Assembly: GCF_006385255.1 (NCBI RefSeq)
Contig: NZ_VFJE01000056.1
Span: 620,001-684,000, forward strand
Direction of reading: 5' to 3'
Source: Flavobacterium microcysteis
Lineage (GTDB): Bacteria; Bacteroidota; Bacteroidia; Flavobacteriales; Flavobacteriaceae
Length of the DNA stretch: 64,000 bases
Shown here: positions 44,364-53,443 of the stretch, piece by piece
Layout of the letters: the number at the start of each line of letters is the position of its first letter
Numbering within the stretch: the first letter of the stretch is position 1
Translations under genes and position numbers: made by a program
The notes under the pieces: generated by a model
Databases searched by the model: none
What the model saw: only the letters and a program-made list of their open reading frames with translations
Told to the model about the DNA's origin: nothing

Positions 44364-46631
44364 ATGGCTTTTGATATTGAAATGATTAAAAAAGCGTATG
44401 GGACAATGGCAGAGCGTGTTGATAAAGCACGTCAATTGGTTGGTCGCCCATTAACGCTTTCAGAAAAGATTTTATACTCACACCTTTGGGAAGGAACTCC
44501 TTCACAGGCTTTCACCAGAGGAAAAGATTATGTTGATTTTGCTCCGGATAGAGTAGCTTGTCAGGATGCTACGGCACAGATGGCTTTGTTGCAGTTCATG
44601 CATGCCGGAAAAAATAAAGTAGCTGTTCCTACAACGGTTCACTGTGATCACTTGATCCAGGCAAAAGTAGATGCTGCAACTGATTTGGCTAGAGCAAAAA
44701 CACAAAGCAACGAAGTTTTTGATTTCCTTTCTTCAGTTTCTGACAAATACGGAATTGGTTTCTGGAAACCGGGAGCTGGTATTATTCACCAGGTAGTTCT
44801 TGAAAATTATGCTTTCCCAGGAGGTATGATGATTGGTACGGATTCTCACACGGTTAATGCGGGTGGTTTAGGAATGCTTGCTATTGGTGTTGGTGGTGCT
44901 GATGCCGTAGATGTAATGTCGGGTATGGCTTGGGAATTGAAATTTCCAAAACTGATTGGTGTTAAATTGACAGGGAAATTGTCTGGATGGACTGCTCCAA
45001 AAGACGTAATCCTAAAAGTAGCTGGAATTCTTACTGTAAAAGGAGGAACCGGAGCTATTGTTGAATATTTCGGAGAAGGTGCAACTGCTATGTCTTGTAC
45101 AGGAAAAGGTACAATTTGTAACATGGGAGCTGAAATCGGAGCTACAACTTCAACTTTTGGTTATGATGATTCAATGCGTCGCTACCTGATTTCTACAGGA
45201 AGAGCTGATGTTGCTGAAGCTGCTGATAAAGTGGCACCATATCTTACAGGTGATGCTGAGGTATATGCTAACCCAGAACAATATTTTGATCAGGTAATCG
45301 AAATCAACCTTTCTGAATTAGAACCACATTTGAATGGTCCTTTCACTCCGGATTTGGCTACGCCAATTTCTAAGATGAAAGAAGAGGCTATCAAAAACAA
45401 CTGGCCTTTAGAAATCCAGGTAGGTCTGATTGGTTCTTGTACGAACTCTTCTTACGAAGATATTTCACGTGCTGCTTCTTTGGCTAAACAAGTAGCTGAT
45501 AAAAATTTAAAAACTAAAGCACAATTTACCATCACTCCAGGTTCTGAAGTGGTTCGCTACACAATCGAAAGAGATGGTTTTATCGATACATTTGATAAAA
45601 TCGGTGCGACTGTATTTGCTAACGCTTGCGGACCATGTATCGGAATGTGGGATAGAGAAGGAGCTGAAAAAGAAGAAAGAAACACTATCGTTCACTCTTT
45701 CAACCGTAACTTCTCAAAACGTGCTGACGGTAACCCAAATACTTTGGCTTTCGTAGGTTCTCCGGAATTGGTAACAGCTTTGGCTATTGCCGGTGATTTA
45801 GGATTCAACCCTATTACTGACAAATTAATCAACGAAGACGGTCAGGAAGTAATGCTAGATGAGCCTACAGGAAACGAATTGCCTCCAAAAGGATTTGATG
45901 CAGAAGATCCAGGTTTCCAGGCACCATCAGAAGATGGATCAGGAGTTCAGGTTATCGTAAGCCCAACATCAGAAAGATTGCAATTATTAGCTCCGTTTGA
46001 ACCATGGAATGGTGAAAATATCATGGGTGCTAAATTGCTAATCAAAGCTTTCGGAAAATGTACGACAGACCATATTTCTATGGCAGGACCTTGGTTGCGT
46101 TTCCGTGGACACTTAGACAATATTTCAAACAATATGCTTATTGGTGCGGTGAATGCTTTTAACCAAAAAACAAATTCTGTAAAGAACCAATTGAATGGAA
46201 AATACGATTCAGTTCCTGCGGTTCAAAGAGAATACAAAGCGGCTGGAGTTCCTACTATTGTTGTGGGTGACCATAACTATGGAGAAGGTTCTTCTCGTGA
46301 GCATGCTGCAATGGAACCACGTTTCCTTGGAGTAAGAGCTGTGTTGGTGAAATCATTTGCACGTATCCACGAAACTAACTTGAAAAAACAAGGTATGTTA
46401 GCGCTTACTTTTGCTAATGAAGCAGATTATGATAAAATCCAGGAAAATGATACTTTCAACTTTGTAGACTTGAAAGAGTTTGCTCCAGGAAAACCACTTA
46501 CTATTGAGATTTTCCACGATAATGGAACAACTGAAACAATCTTAGTTAACCATACTTATAATGCAGGTCAGATTGGATGGTTTGTTGCAGGTTCTGCACT
46601 AAACCTAATTGCTGCTGCAGGAAAAGCTTAA
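44364..46631 (+). CDS. acn: aconitate hydratase
   Basis: This 755-residue 4Fe-4S enzyme interconverts citrate and isocitrate in the TCA cycle. Cluster ligands are visible in the [10 protein letters not shown] and [11 protein letters not shown] segments, and the swivelling domain carries [18 protein letters not shown]. Length and sequence ([20 protein letters not shown]) fit the mitochondrial-type aconitase rather than AcnA/IRP or AcnB. It is monocistronic, with its own promoter and terminator. The symbol is generic. Confidence 0.95.
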   Translation: MAFDIEMIKKAYGTMAERVDKARQLVGRPLTLSEKILYSHLWEGTPSQAFTRGKDYVDFAPDRVACQDATAQMALLQFMHAGKNKVAVPTTVHCDHLIQAKVDAATDLARAKTQSNEVFDFLSSVSDKYGIGFWKPGAGIIHQVVLENYAFPGGMMIGTDSHTVNAGGLGMLAIGVGGADAVDVMSGMAWELKFPKLIGVKLTGKLSGWTAPKDVILKVAGILTVKGGTGAIVEYFGEGATAMSCTGKGTICNMGAEIGATTSTFGYDDSMRRYLISTGRADVAEAADKVAPYLTGDAEVYANPEQYFDQVIEINLSELEPHLNGPFTPDLATPISKMKEEAIKNNWPLEIQVGLIGSCTNSSYEDISRAASLAKQVADKNLKTKAQFTITPGSEVVRYTIERDGFIDTFDKIGATVFANACGPCIGMWDREGAEKEERNTIVHSFNRNFSKRADGNPNTLAFVGSPELVTALAIAGDLGFNPITDKLINEDGQEVMLDEPTGNELPPKGFDAEDPGFQAPSEDGSGVQVIVSPTSERLQLLAPFEPWNGENIMGAKLLIKAFGKCTTDHISMAGPWLRFRGHLDNISNNMLIGAVNAFNQKTNSVKNQLNGKYDSVPAVQREYKAAGVPTIVVGDHNYGEGSSREHAAMEPRFLGVRAVLVKSFARIHETNLKKQGMLALTFANEADYDKIQENDTFNFVDLKEFAPGKPLTIEIFHDNGTTETILVNHTYNAGQIGWFVAGSALNLIAAAGKA

Positions 46632-46657
46632 TTCTAAGTTTATCTTTATATAAAAAA

Positions 46658-46682
46658 ACTCCCGATTTATCGGGAGTTTTTT
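46658..46682. terminator. aconitase terminator
   Basis: CTCCCGA/TCGGGAG stem flanked by A-run and T-run, small TTTA loop. The T-run also supplies the stop codon of the broken minus-strand gene next to it. Confidence 0.92.
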
Positions 46683-46774
46683 ATTTTTCTATCTGTTCGG
46701 CAAGCGAAGGATCAAGTTAGTTTTTGCATATATTCTGTGACCAGTTCTTTTTCGTTACGTTTTGATTTTGCCAT
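46681..46774 (-). pseudogene. remnant of a DUF1801-like gene
   Basis: On the minus strand, ATG at 46774 opens MAKSKRNEKELVTEYMQKLT and stops at TGA. Shifting by one base continues as DPSLAEQIEK and then TAA at the aconitase terminator. Joined, the two pieces resemble the first ~30 residues of small DUF1801-type proteins (KR..E..V.EYM.KLDP.LAE.IE), apparently broken by a few extra bases near 46714-46720. The rest of the gene is missing. It lies 10 bp downstream of the DUF6624 gene, suggesting it was once the last gene of that operon. Assignment to DUF1801 is by eye from a short match. Confidence 0.55.
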
Positions 46775-46783
46775 AATAAACGA

Positions 46784-48067
46784 TTAGTAGTTTTTTATAA
46801 TAGCTACCCATCGATCTTCTTGATGGAATTTTACAAATGTTTGGTCATGCTTTAATTTTTTAAAAGGCAATGTTCCTCTTAGATGAAGCAAGGAAAGGAA
46901 ATCTAAAGAAATGCTTCGGTATTGTTCTTCGCCTGTAGTGTTAAAAATCGATGCAAATAGTGTGGCTGCTTCATAATTTTCTGCTTCGTTCATACCGCCC
47001 ATAACTGTAGAGGCCGTATTGTAGTAATCATAGACTTTTTGGAATTGCTTTTCGTGGTAGGCGATTTTTGCACTATCGATAAGTTTTTTAGTATACTCTA
47101 AATCAGCTTTGTCATTCTGTTTTGCTTCCTCTTTGGTTTTACTTGTATAGGTAAAGCCATAGGTTTTAGAATAAACTGACAAAGGCTGTAATCCGATCTT
47201 GTTTCTCCGTTCGTCTGCTTTGTCTTCTTTTAAAATAGGGCGAAAGCCTGATGCCTGCCCGTTTTGGGTCCAGACTACTTGCGTTCCGTAGAGCTGTTTG
47301 TAGTTTAAATTACATTGTATTCTGTCATAAAGAAAAGCATAATGTTCTAAGCTGATTTCATTTGTCTTAAAAAGCTTTTCCATCGCTGCCAATGCTTGTC
47401 TTTGAAAAGCTACATCCTGATCGGCATGCTGTACAGCCAGCCATAAATTGTTTTGGCCATCTTTACCTATCTCCGATATTTTTGGCCAGCCATATTTAGC
47501 AATAATAGCTTTTGAATCTTCTATGTTTTTGGAATCAGAGCTGTTAATTGCCTGGTCCAGTTCTCTTATTTCGTCTGCATTTTTTGCTTGTGCCCTTTTA
47601 TACCGAAGTTTCTGGTCGTTTAGGGTCATCAGGTTGATTTGCTTTCGCAATTCGGGAAACTTTAAATTTTTTTGATACTCGAGTTCTTTGTTATAGGCCT
47701 TGTTTTCTGTTTTCTGCCATTCTTCGGGAAACGATTGTCTTAGATAATCGAAATAAGGATCAAATGCGAGCCAGTCGGCTTCCGTCCAGCCATTGTCTAT
47801 AGCAAGATTTAGGTATTCGAATGCTTTTTTCTGGTTATTGTCTAAAGAATAAACCCCAGCGGCTTTATATAAATTTAGGGCATCAGGTGTTTTTGTTGCA
47901 AAGGCCTTTTCAAAAGAAGCAATTGCATTTTTATAATCTTTTTGGAGGTGGAATAATCCGGCTTGGGCAATTAGCGAATCGTAATTGTCATTTTGTGCAG
48001 TGACTTGCGTAATAAAAAAGAATACGAGCGTAATTGTTTGAACATAATGTTTCAGGAGCCTACCCAT
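46784..48067 (-). CDS. exported TPR-like protein with DUF6624 domain
   Basis: This 427-residue protein has a signal peptide (FFFITQVTAQ) and then tetratricopeptide-like helices (~30-100, FHLQKDYKNAIASFEKAF). The DUF6624 domain spans roughly 175-300 (GWPKISEIG, NNLWLAVQHADQDVAFQ, and then AFLYDRIQCNLNYKQLYGTQV). The domain is frequent in Bacteroidota; His-Ala-Asp and Gln residues are conserved, but no activity is known. The C-terminal part is again helical. It is last in a minus-strand set after OsmC (7-bp gap) and the C1q-like gene. Confidence 0.8.
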   Translation of the reverse strand: MGRLLKHYVQTITLVFFFITQVTAQNDNYDSLIAQAGLFHLQKDYKNAIASFEKAFATKTPDALNLYKAAGVYSLDNNQKKAFEYLNLAIDNGWTEADWLAFDPYFDYLRQSFPEEWQKTENKAYNKELEYQKNLKFPELRKQINLMTLNDQKLRYKRAQAKNADEIRELDQAINSSDSKNIEDSKAIIAKYGWPKISEIGKDGQNNLWLAVQHADQDVAFQRQALAAMEKLFKTNEISLEHYAFLYDRIQCNLNYKQLYGTQVVWTQNGQASGFRPILKEDKADERRNKIGLQPLSVYSKTYGFTYTSKTKEEAKQNDKADLEYTKKLIDSAKIAYHEKQFQKVYDYYNTASTVMGGMNEAENYEAATLFASIFNTTGEEQYRSISLDFLSLLHLRGTLPFKKLKHDQTFVKFHQEDRWVAIIKNY

Positions 48068-48074
48068 ATACTGT

Positions 48075-48542
48075 TTAAATTTTGCTCTGAGGAATGTGTT
48101 TCACAGGAAAGTTGACCGAATTGGCAATAAAGCAAAGCTGATTGGCTTTTTTGTGCAGCTCATTAGCTTTTTCCAACATGGAAGAATCGCTCACTGTTAC
48201 GATTGGATTTAAAGTAACTTCTGTAAAATGTCCGGATCCATCATCGTTAACCGTCATTTTTCCTGTGGCATGATCTTCATAATCAGTCACGACTATTCCA
48301 GCCATAACACATACATGCAGATAAGACATCATATGGCAGGCAGATAATGAAGCCAGTAAAAGGTCTTCCGGATTATGAACGGTTTTATCACCGTGAAAAA
48401 CAGGATCAGAGGAACCTTTTATCTCGACTTTGTTGTCGATAAGAATTATGTGGCTTCTTTCGTAAGCTCTATAGCTTGAAGTACCGGTACCTTTATTTCC
48501 GGTCCAGCGGACTATTAATTTGTAGTTGTGTTCTGGATGCAT
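48075..48542 (-). CDS. OsmC-family hydroperoxide reductase
   Basis: This 155-residue protein has both peroxidatic and resolving cysteines of the OsmC/Ohr fold, Cys69 (LSACHMM) and Cys137 (NQLCFIANS). The NPEDLLLASLSACH segment is typical. Family members reduce organic hydroperoxides and protect against oxidative stress in the cytosol. It lies between the C1q-like gene (40 bp) and the DUF6624 gene (7 bp). A TAnnTTTG box on the minus strand (48570-48577) may drive it separately. Confidence 0.9.
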   Translation of the reverse strand: MHPEHNYKLIVRWTGNKGTGTSSYRAYERSHIILIDNKVEIKGSSDPVFHGDKTVHNPEDLLLASLSACHMMSYLHVCVMAGIVVTDYEDHATGKMTVNDDGSGHFTEVTLNPIVTVSDSSMLEKANELHKKANQLCFIANSVNFPVKHIPQSKI

Positions 48543-48582
48543 TTGTAAAGTTTAAAAATCATTGCTTCACAAATTTAGCTAT

Positions 48583-49260
48583 TTATCTCACTTGATGAAT
48601 AGTAAAATAAGATTCTTCACCACCACTTAATATCCCTACGGTAAGAACTCCTCCGCTATAGCCTCTGAAGGTCACTGTGTCGCCCGTATTTAATTGCATC
48701 AGGGTTTGGATGGACCTGTTTGGAGGATTGATGTTTATGCCCAAAAGCTGCACATTCATATAGCTTTCTCTTACATTGAGGACACCATTTTTAAATACGG
48801 CCAGACCAAAATCTCCGGCAGCTAGAAGACCTGGGTTTGCTTTGATAGCAGCATATATGGAGTAGATTCCGGGCTGTTTTGCAGTGAAGGTATTTGTTGT
48901 TGTATTGTATTCGCTATTGGTATCAAATTCAATCGTATTGAAAGGTATTGTTGTATACGCATTAGCTAAAATACTGATGTTAATTAATGCTGGACTGCCC
49001 GAGGCAAATCCTCCTTTGATGAAAGTCTTCAAATGGCTTTCGATAACGCTTTTTGACGAAATTCTTTGTGCATTCCCTAGAGCATCTACTACTAGGATAG
49101 AGTCTTTTGCGGCAGTAGCCCGAGTATTACTCGTGGTGCTTCGTAATCTGAAATTACCATTGACATCCAACATCGCAGTCGGATCTGTTGTGCCTATTCC
49201 CACTTGGGCAAATCCAAGTACAGGCAATAGCATCATTAGATGGAGTAGGATTGATTTCAT
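48583..49260 (-). CDS. secreted protein with C1q/TNF-like domain
   Basis: This 225-residue protein has a signal peptide (ending LGFAQ), then the VGIGTTDPTAMLDVNGNFR segment common in Bacteroidota surface proteins that carry trimeric tail domains. The C-terminal half (about 95-225) has the C1q jelly-roll pattern: TIEFDTNSEYN, FTAKQPGIYSIYAAIK, LNTGDTVTFRGYSGG, SYFTIHQV. C1q domains form trimers and bind diverse ligands. The likely place is the cell surface or medium, but no T9SS tail is visible. It has its own promoter on the minus strand. Confidence 0.8.
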   Translation of the reverse strand: MKSILLHLMMLLPVLGFAQVGIGTTDPTAMLDVNGNFRLRSTTSNTRATAAKDSILVVDALGNAQRISSKSVIESHLKTFIKGGFASGSPALINISILANAYTTIPFNTIEFDTNSEYNTTTNTFTAKQPGIYSIYAAIKANPGLLAAGDFGLAVFKNGVLNVRESYMNVQLLGININPPNRSIQTLMQLNTGDTVTFRGYSGGVLTVGILSGGEESYFTIHQVR

Positions 49261-49283
49261 AACATTTTAGATTTGGGTACTCT

Positions 49284-49315
49284 CAAAGTTATGAAACTAT
49301 ATATTAAATCGCAAA
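49284..49315 (-). promoter_or_regulatory. promoter of the C1q-like gene
   Basis: On the minus strand this reads TTTG (49315-49312), 20 bp, TAACTTTG (49291-49284), a full Bacteroidota promoter about 24 bp before the start codon. Confidence 0.65.
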
Positions 49316-49365
49316 ATGTGAATGTTAATATTTTAAAAGTTTCATTTTGTGAATTATATGAATAA

Positions 49366-49399
49366 AAAAAATCCGCCTTATTGCTATGACGGATTTTTT
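49366..49399. terminator. terminator after GAPDH
   Basis: AAAAAATCCG/CGGATTTTTT forms a 10-bp stem with a 14-nt loop and A/T tails. It lies just past the GAPDH stop on the minus strand and faces the start of the C1q-like gene. Confidence 0.75.
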
Positions 49400-49424
49400 A
49401 CCAAAATTAAAATTCAAAAAACTA

Positions 49425-50873
49425 CTAATAGTAAGAATATCTTCTTACTTTAGAGATGTACTTCGCTAAGCGAATTACCTGATGGCTATAGCCATATTCG
49501 TTATCATACCAGATGTATAATACGATATTTTTTCCATCGGCAGAAACTATGGTTGCATTACTGTCATAAATTGACGGAGCAGAAGTTCCTACGATATCGG
49601 ATGAAACAAGTTCGTTGTTAAGCGAATATTTAATCTGTTCAACAAGTTCACCTTCCAAAGCATAATGCTTCATGATATTGTTGATTTCTTCAACAGATGT
49701 TTCTTTGTTAACTTCCAGATTTAATACTACAAGTGAACCGTTTGGTACAGGAACACGGATAGCATTTGAAGTCAGTTTTCCAGCTAGGCTAGGCAATGCT
49801 TTAGCAACAGCACTGCCGGCGCCAGTTTCAGTGATAACCATGTTTAATGCAGCAGCTCTACCACGACGGTATTTTTTGTGCATGTTATCAACTAAGTTCT
49901 GGTCGTTTGTATAAGCGTGGATAGTTTCCAAATGTCCTTTTACAACACCCAAAGTATCTTCAACTGCTTTTAGGATAGGAGTAATAGCATTTGTAGTACA
50001 AGATGCAGCAGAGAAGATATTTACTTCGTCTGGACTGTATTCGTTGTGGTTAACACCATGAACGATGTTTGGAACACCTTTACCAGGAGCAGTAAGTAAA
50101 ACTTTATCAACTCCGTTTGATTTTAGGTGTCTTGCCAAAGCTTCTTGTGTTGTGAAAGCTCCGGTATTGTCGATTACCAAAGCATCAGAAATTCCGTAAG
50201 TTGTATAGTCGATTTCTTCTGGGCTTCCTGCTGTAATAACGTGAACTGTAGTTCCGTTGATGATTAGGGAATTGTTTTCCGGATCAGCAGAAACAGAACC
50301 TTGGAAGTCGCCATGTATAGAGTCGTATCTCAAAAGAGAAGCTCTTTTCTCTAAGCTTGTTGCATCATTTTTTTCACGGACAACAATAGCTCTCAATCGC
50401 AATTGTGTTCCTTTTCCTGTCTTAGACATCAATTCGCGGGCTAGTAATCTTCCAATACGCCCAAAACCGTACAATACAACATCTTTTGGCTTGTTATTTG
50501 GAAAATCTTTTGCATTTTTCAATTTGTCAATAACAAAAGCCTTTGCATCATTGTATTTATCGTCCTCCAGGTGGTATTCGTAAGTTAGTTTTCCGATATC
50601 CAGTTTTGCAGGAGGAAGGTCTAAAGATAAGATAGCACGAGCGATTTCGACAGAATCAAAAACATTAATCGGCTTTCCAACAAATTCTCCGGCATATTCG
50701 TGAAGATTGATAATATCGCTTACATTGGTGTTGATCAGCTGATTTTTGAAAAGAACCAATTCGATAGATTTGTCATACCATAAATCACTAATGATTTTAA
50801 TGAATTCTACGCCAGCTCTTCTTCTGTCTGCCTGAAAAGAAAGCTCTTTTTCGTATAGTGCGGTCTTTGTCAT
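49425..50873 (-). CDS. gap: long-form glyceraldehyde-3-phosphate dehydrogenase
   Basis: This 482-residue enzyme carries an extra ~130 residues ahead of the usual GAPDH core, which starts at VVLYGFGRIGR. The catalytic Cys292 (SAASCTTNAITP), the active-site His in ETIHAYTNDQ, and GAGSAVAKALPSL are conserved. The Asp that normally follows the second beta strand and selects NAD is absent (reads AIVVREKND), which suggests NADP(H) use and perhaps a gluconeogenic role. The long form is known from Bacteroidota and some pseudomonads. It has its own candidate promoter element and terminator. Confidence 0.9.
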   Translation of the reverse strand: MTKTALYEKELSFQADRRRAGVEFIKIISDLWYDKSIELVLFKNQLINTNVSDIINLHEYAGEFVGKPINVFDSVEIARAILSLDLPPAKLDIGKLTYEYHLEDDKYNDAKAFVIDKLKNAKDFPNNKPKDVVLYGFGRIGRLLARELMSKTGKGTQLRLRAIVVREKNDATSLEKRASLLRYDSIHGDFQGSVSADPENNSLIINGTTVHVITAGSPEEIDYTTYGISDALVIDNTGAFTTQEALARHLKSNGVDKVLLTAPGKGVPNIVHGVNHNEYSPDEVNIFSAASCTTNAITPILKAVEDTLGVVKGHLETIHAYTNDQNLVDNMHKKYRRGRAAALNMVITETGAGSAVAKALPSLAGKLTSNAIRVPVPNGSLVVLNLEVNKETSVEEINNIMKHYALEGELVEQIKYSLNNELVSSDIVGTSAPSIYDSNATIVSADGKNIVLYIWYDNEYGYSHQVIRLAKYISKVRRYSYY

Positions 50874-50918
50874 AATGTAAAAAAATGTAGTTTAGTGTGT
50901 TGTGCATATTTTGATGGC

Positions 50919-50926
50919 GCAAAAGT
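50919..50926 (-). promoter_or_regulatory. candidate -7 element of GAPDH
   Basis: On the minus strand this reads TACTTTTG, 45 bp before the start codon. No TTTG was found at the usual -33 spacing. Confidence 0.4.
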
Positions 50927-50973
50927 ATAGATTTCAAACGTTTTCGTAAAGCATTTTATTAAAAAATTTACAT

Positions 50974-51003
50974 AAAAAAAGCCAGTCATAAAACTGGCTT
51001 TTG
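50974..51003 (-). terminator. terminator of the HtrA gene
   Basis: AAAGCCAGT/ACTGGCTTT forms a 9-bp stem with a 6-nt loop. On the minus strand it is followed by seven T. Confidence 0.88.
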
Positions 51004-51054
51004 TATTAAATAGTTTCTAGCATGCATAGATGTTAAGATACTAGCATGTCGGAA

Positions 51055-52467
51055 TTATTTTACTTCAACGAAAAATTTAACTAACTCACCTCGTTTATTA
51101 ATCATTGTCAGTTCGACCATAGATTCGTTAGCTATTTTCTCATTGAGAATGTTTGCAACTGTTTCAGTATCTGTAGCCTTCGCGTCATTAACGGCTATAA
51201 GGATATTTCCTTTCAAGGCATTATAGTAACGCATAAAACTTTGGTTGGTGATGTCTTTGACTTTTACTCCATAGTCGATATGAAAGCGTTTTTTATCAGA
51301 AGCATCTAGGTTTTCAAAAATAATCCCGTTTAGTTCGGCATTGACAAATTCATTTTTAGTTATGGTTACCGGAACTTCCATTGCTTTGCCATTTCGGATG
51401 AATGTTGTTTTTACAACATCATTCGGACGCTTAGTATTTACATAGCTTGATATGTCAACAAAACTTGAAATGTTAGTATTGTCTAGTTTTATAATGACAT
51501 CACCTTGCTGGATTCCCGCTTTGGCTGCGCCAGAATTTTTGTCAACTTTCTTGACATAGAAGCCTTGTGATGTAGAAAGTTTCATGTCTTTTGTCATGTT
51601 GCTGTTCAATTCATAGCCTTCCACGCCAAAGATTCCTCTTTGGACATTTCCATATTCCATAATATCCTCAATGATTTTTCGGGTAATATTGGATGGAACA
51701 GCAAATGAATAGCCTACATAAGAACCCGTCATAGAAGAAATCATGGTGTTAATTCCAATCAGTTGACCTTTGGTATTTACCAGCGCACCACCGCTATTTC
51801 CTGGGTTTACGGCCGCATCGGTTTGAATAAAAGACTGGATTCCTTTTTGATCCAAATTTCTGGCTTTAGCCGATATGATTCCTGCGGTTACGGTAGAAGT
51901 AAGGTTATACGGATTTCCTACTGCAAGCACCCATTCGCCTACTTTTACATTGTCTGAATCTCCAAAAACAGCATAAGGAAGTTTTTTATCGGTATCGATT
52001 TTCAATAAAGCGATATCCATTTTGGAATCTGTTCCAACCAGTTTCGCCTTATAAGTTTCTTTGTTGTTTAAGGTTACTTCTAGTTCAGATGCATCCTGAA
52101 TTACGTGATTGTTGGTCACAATATATCCGTCTTCAGAAATAATCACCCCAGAACCGGTACCTACCTGTGCTTGCTGCTGGCCGCCTTTGTAGCCGTAAAA
52201 ATATTCAAGCATCGGATTGCTGACGGTTCTGTAAGAAAGATTCTTGACATGGACTACGGTATGTACCGCATTGTCAGCAGCAGTTGTAAAATCAACTGCT
52301 TCTGCTCCCAATCCCACGTTTTTCGTATAATTTACGGGGGCAGTTGTCACAATTGATTTTGTGTTGTTAGAAAATAAGCCGTCATTTTCAATGAACAGCT
52401 TGTAAGCGCCCAAAGTGGTTGCGCCACTTAATAAGGACACTAAGAATAAACCGGAAAATCGTTTCAT
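51055..52467 (-). CDS. HtrA/DegP-family serine protease
   Basis: This 470-residue periplasmic protein has a hydrophobic N-terminal anchor or signal (FLVSLLSGATTLGAY) and a trypsin-like domain with catalytic triad His121 (TNNHVI), Asp151 (KMDIALL) and Ser225 (GNSGGAL). It has one clear PDZ domain (about 285-375, GFYVKKVDKNSGAAKAGI) and a second, degenerate PDZ-like tail. DegP/DegQ proteases degrade or refold misfolded envelope proteins. It stands alone, divergent from dapF. The choice among DegP, DegQ and DegS is not clear. Confidence 0.92.
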   Translation of the reverse strand: MKRFSGLFLVSLLSGATTLGAYKLFIENDGLFSNNTKSIVTTAPVNYTKNVGLGAEAVDFTTAADNAVHTVVHVKNLSYRTVSNPMLEYFYGYKGGQQQAQVGTGSGVIISEDGYIVTNNHVIQDASELEVTLNNKETYKAKLVGTDSKMDIALLKIDTDKKLPYAVFGDSDNVKVGEWVLAVGNPYNLTSTVTAGIISAKARNLDQKGIQSFIQTDAAVNPGNSGGALVNTKGQLIGINTMISSMTGSYVGYSFAVPSNITRKIIEDIMEYGNVQRGIFGVEGYELNSNMTKDMKLSTSQGFYVKKVDKNSGAAKAGIQQGDVIIKLDNTNISSFVDISSYVNTKRPNDVVKTTFIRNGKAMEVPVTITKNEFVNAELNGIIFENLDASDKKRFHIDYGVKVKDITNQSFMRYYNALKGNILIAVNDAKATDTETVANILNEKIANESMVELTMINKRGELVKFFVEVK

Positions 52468-52573
52468 AGTAGTTGTAATTAAGTTATTTAATCGTAAATA
52501 TATATTGAAAATTGTGCCATGATTTTAAGTTTAACTACTGGTTAACAATGATTAACATTTCATTAAATATTCC

Positions 52574-52581
52574 TACTTTTG
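52574..52581 (+). promoter_or_regulatory. candidate -7 element of dapF
   Basis: TACTTTTG matches TAnnTTTG. It would place the start point near 52587-52590, just upstream of the palindrome in the leader. No TTTG lies at -33 spacing. Confidence 0.45.
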
Positions 52582-52597
52582 TTCTGATTAATTTCGT

Positions 52598-52630
52598 ACC
52601 CTGACAGGGTGTGCAACACCCTGCCAGGGT
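52598..52630. repeat. compound palindrome in the dapF leader
   Basis: Two 13-bp self-palindromes (ACCCTGACAGGGT, ACCCTGCCAGGGT) together form one 33-nt hairpin with 15-bp arms, one mismatch and a GCA loop. The GC-rich block contrasts with its AT-rich surroundings and ends 19 bp before the ATG. It may be a dispersed REP-like element or a translational control hairpin. Confidence 0.8.
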
Positions 52631-52649
52631 TAAAACAAACAAACGGAAA

Positions 52650-53432
52650 ATGCAACTCAACTTCTATAAATATCAAGGAACCGGAAACGATTTCATCATG
52701 ATTGACAATCGTCAGGGATTATTTTCTAAAAGCAATACCCAATTGGTAGAAAGTCTTTGTGACAGGCGTTTCGGAATTGGCGCAGATGGACTGATTTTAC
52801 TTGAAAATGACAATTCGACAGATTTCAGAATGGTCTATTATAATTCAGATGGGAATGAAAGTTCTATGTGTGGAAACGGCGGGCGCTGTCTGGTTGCTTT
52901 TGCAAAGAGTCTCGGAATTATTAATGATAAAACCATCTTTATTGCTACAGATGGTCTGCATCATGCTACTATTTCTGAAAACGGAATAGTCTCATTGCAG
53001 ATGAAAGATGTAGATGAGGTGCAACTAAAAGAGGGTTATGTGTTTTTAGATACGGGTTCGCCGCATCATGTTGAACTGGTAAACGATTTGGAGCATTTTG
53101 ATGTAAAAGGAAAAGGTGCTGCCATCCGATATGGTGAATTGTACGGACAGGGGGGAAGCAATGTGAATTTTGTAAACCAGGAATCGGCTGATACTTTTTC
53201 ACTACGTACTTATGAAAGAGGCGTAGAAGATGAAACACTTTCCTGCGGAACCGGTGCAACGGCGGTTGCCATTGCAATGCACGCTTTAGGCAAAACAGCT
53301 TCTGACAAAATCCAATTGAATGTCGAAGGCGGAAAACTGGAAGTTTCTTTCGTTCCTAAAGATGGAAAATATACTGATGTGTTCTTGAAAGGACCTGCTA
53401 CTTTTGTCTTTGGAGGAAACGTTACGATTTAA
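52650..53432 (+). CDS. dapF: diaminopimelate epimerase
   Basis: This 260-residue enzyme converts LL- to meso-diaminopimelate for peptidoglycan and lysine. The catalytic cysteines are Cys74 (MCGNGGRC) and Cys199 (LSCGTGATA), and the start MQLNFYKYQGTGNDFIMIDN is standard. I chose ATG 52650 because the upstream GTG at 52611 would place the leader palindrome inside the coding region. It is followed by a GNAT gene (11 bp) and mltG (13 bp), forming a likely operon. Confidence 0.95.
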   Translation: MQLNFYKYQGTGNDFIMIDNRQGLFSKSNTQLVESLCDRRFGIGADGLILLENDNSTDFRMVYYNSDGNESSMCGNGGRCLVAFAKSLGIINDKTIFIATDGLHHATISENGIVSLQMKDVDEVQLKEGYVFLDTGSPHHVELVNDLEHFDVKGKGAAIRYGELYGQGGSNVNFVNQESADTFSLRTYERGVEDETLSCGTGATAVAIAMHALGKTASDKIQLNVEGGKLEVSFVPKDGKYTDVFLKGPATFVFGGNVTI

Positions 53433-53443
53433 CAAAATATCAG

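Noticed and set aside
51012..51050. Repeated CTAGCATG after the HtrA terminator
   Set aside because: Two 8-bp copies are too short and isolated to call a functional repeat.
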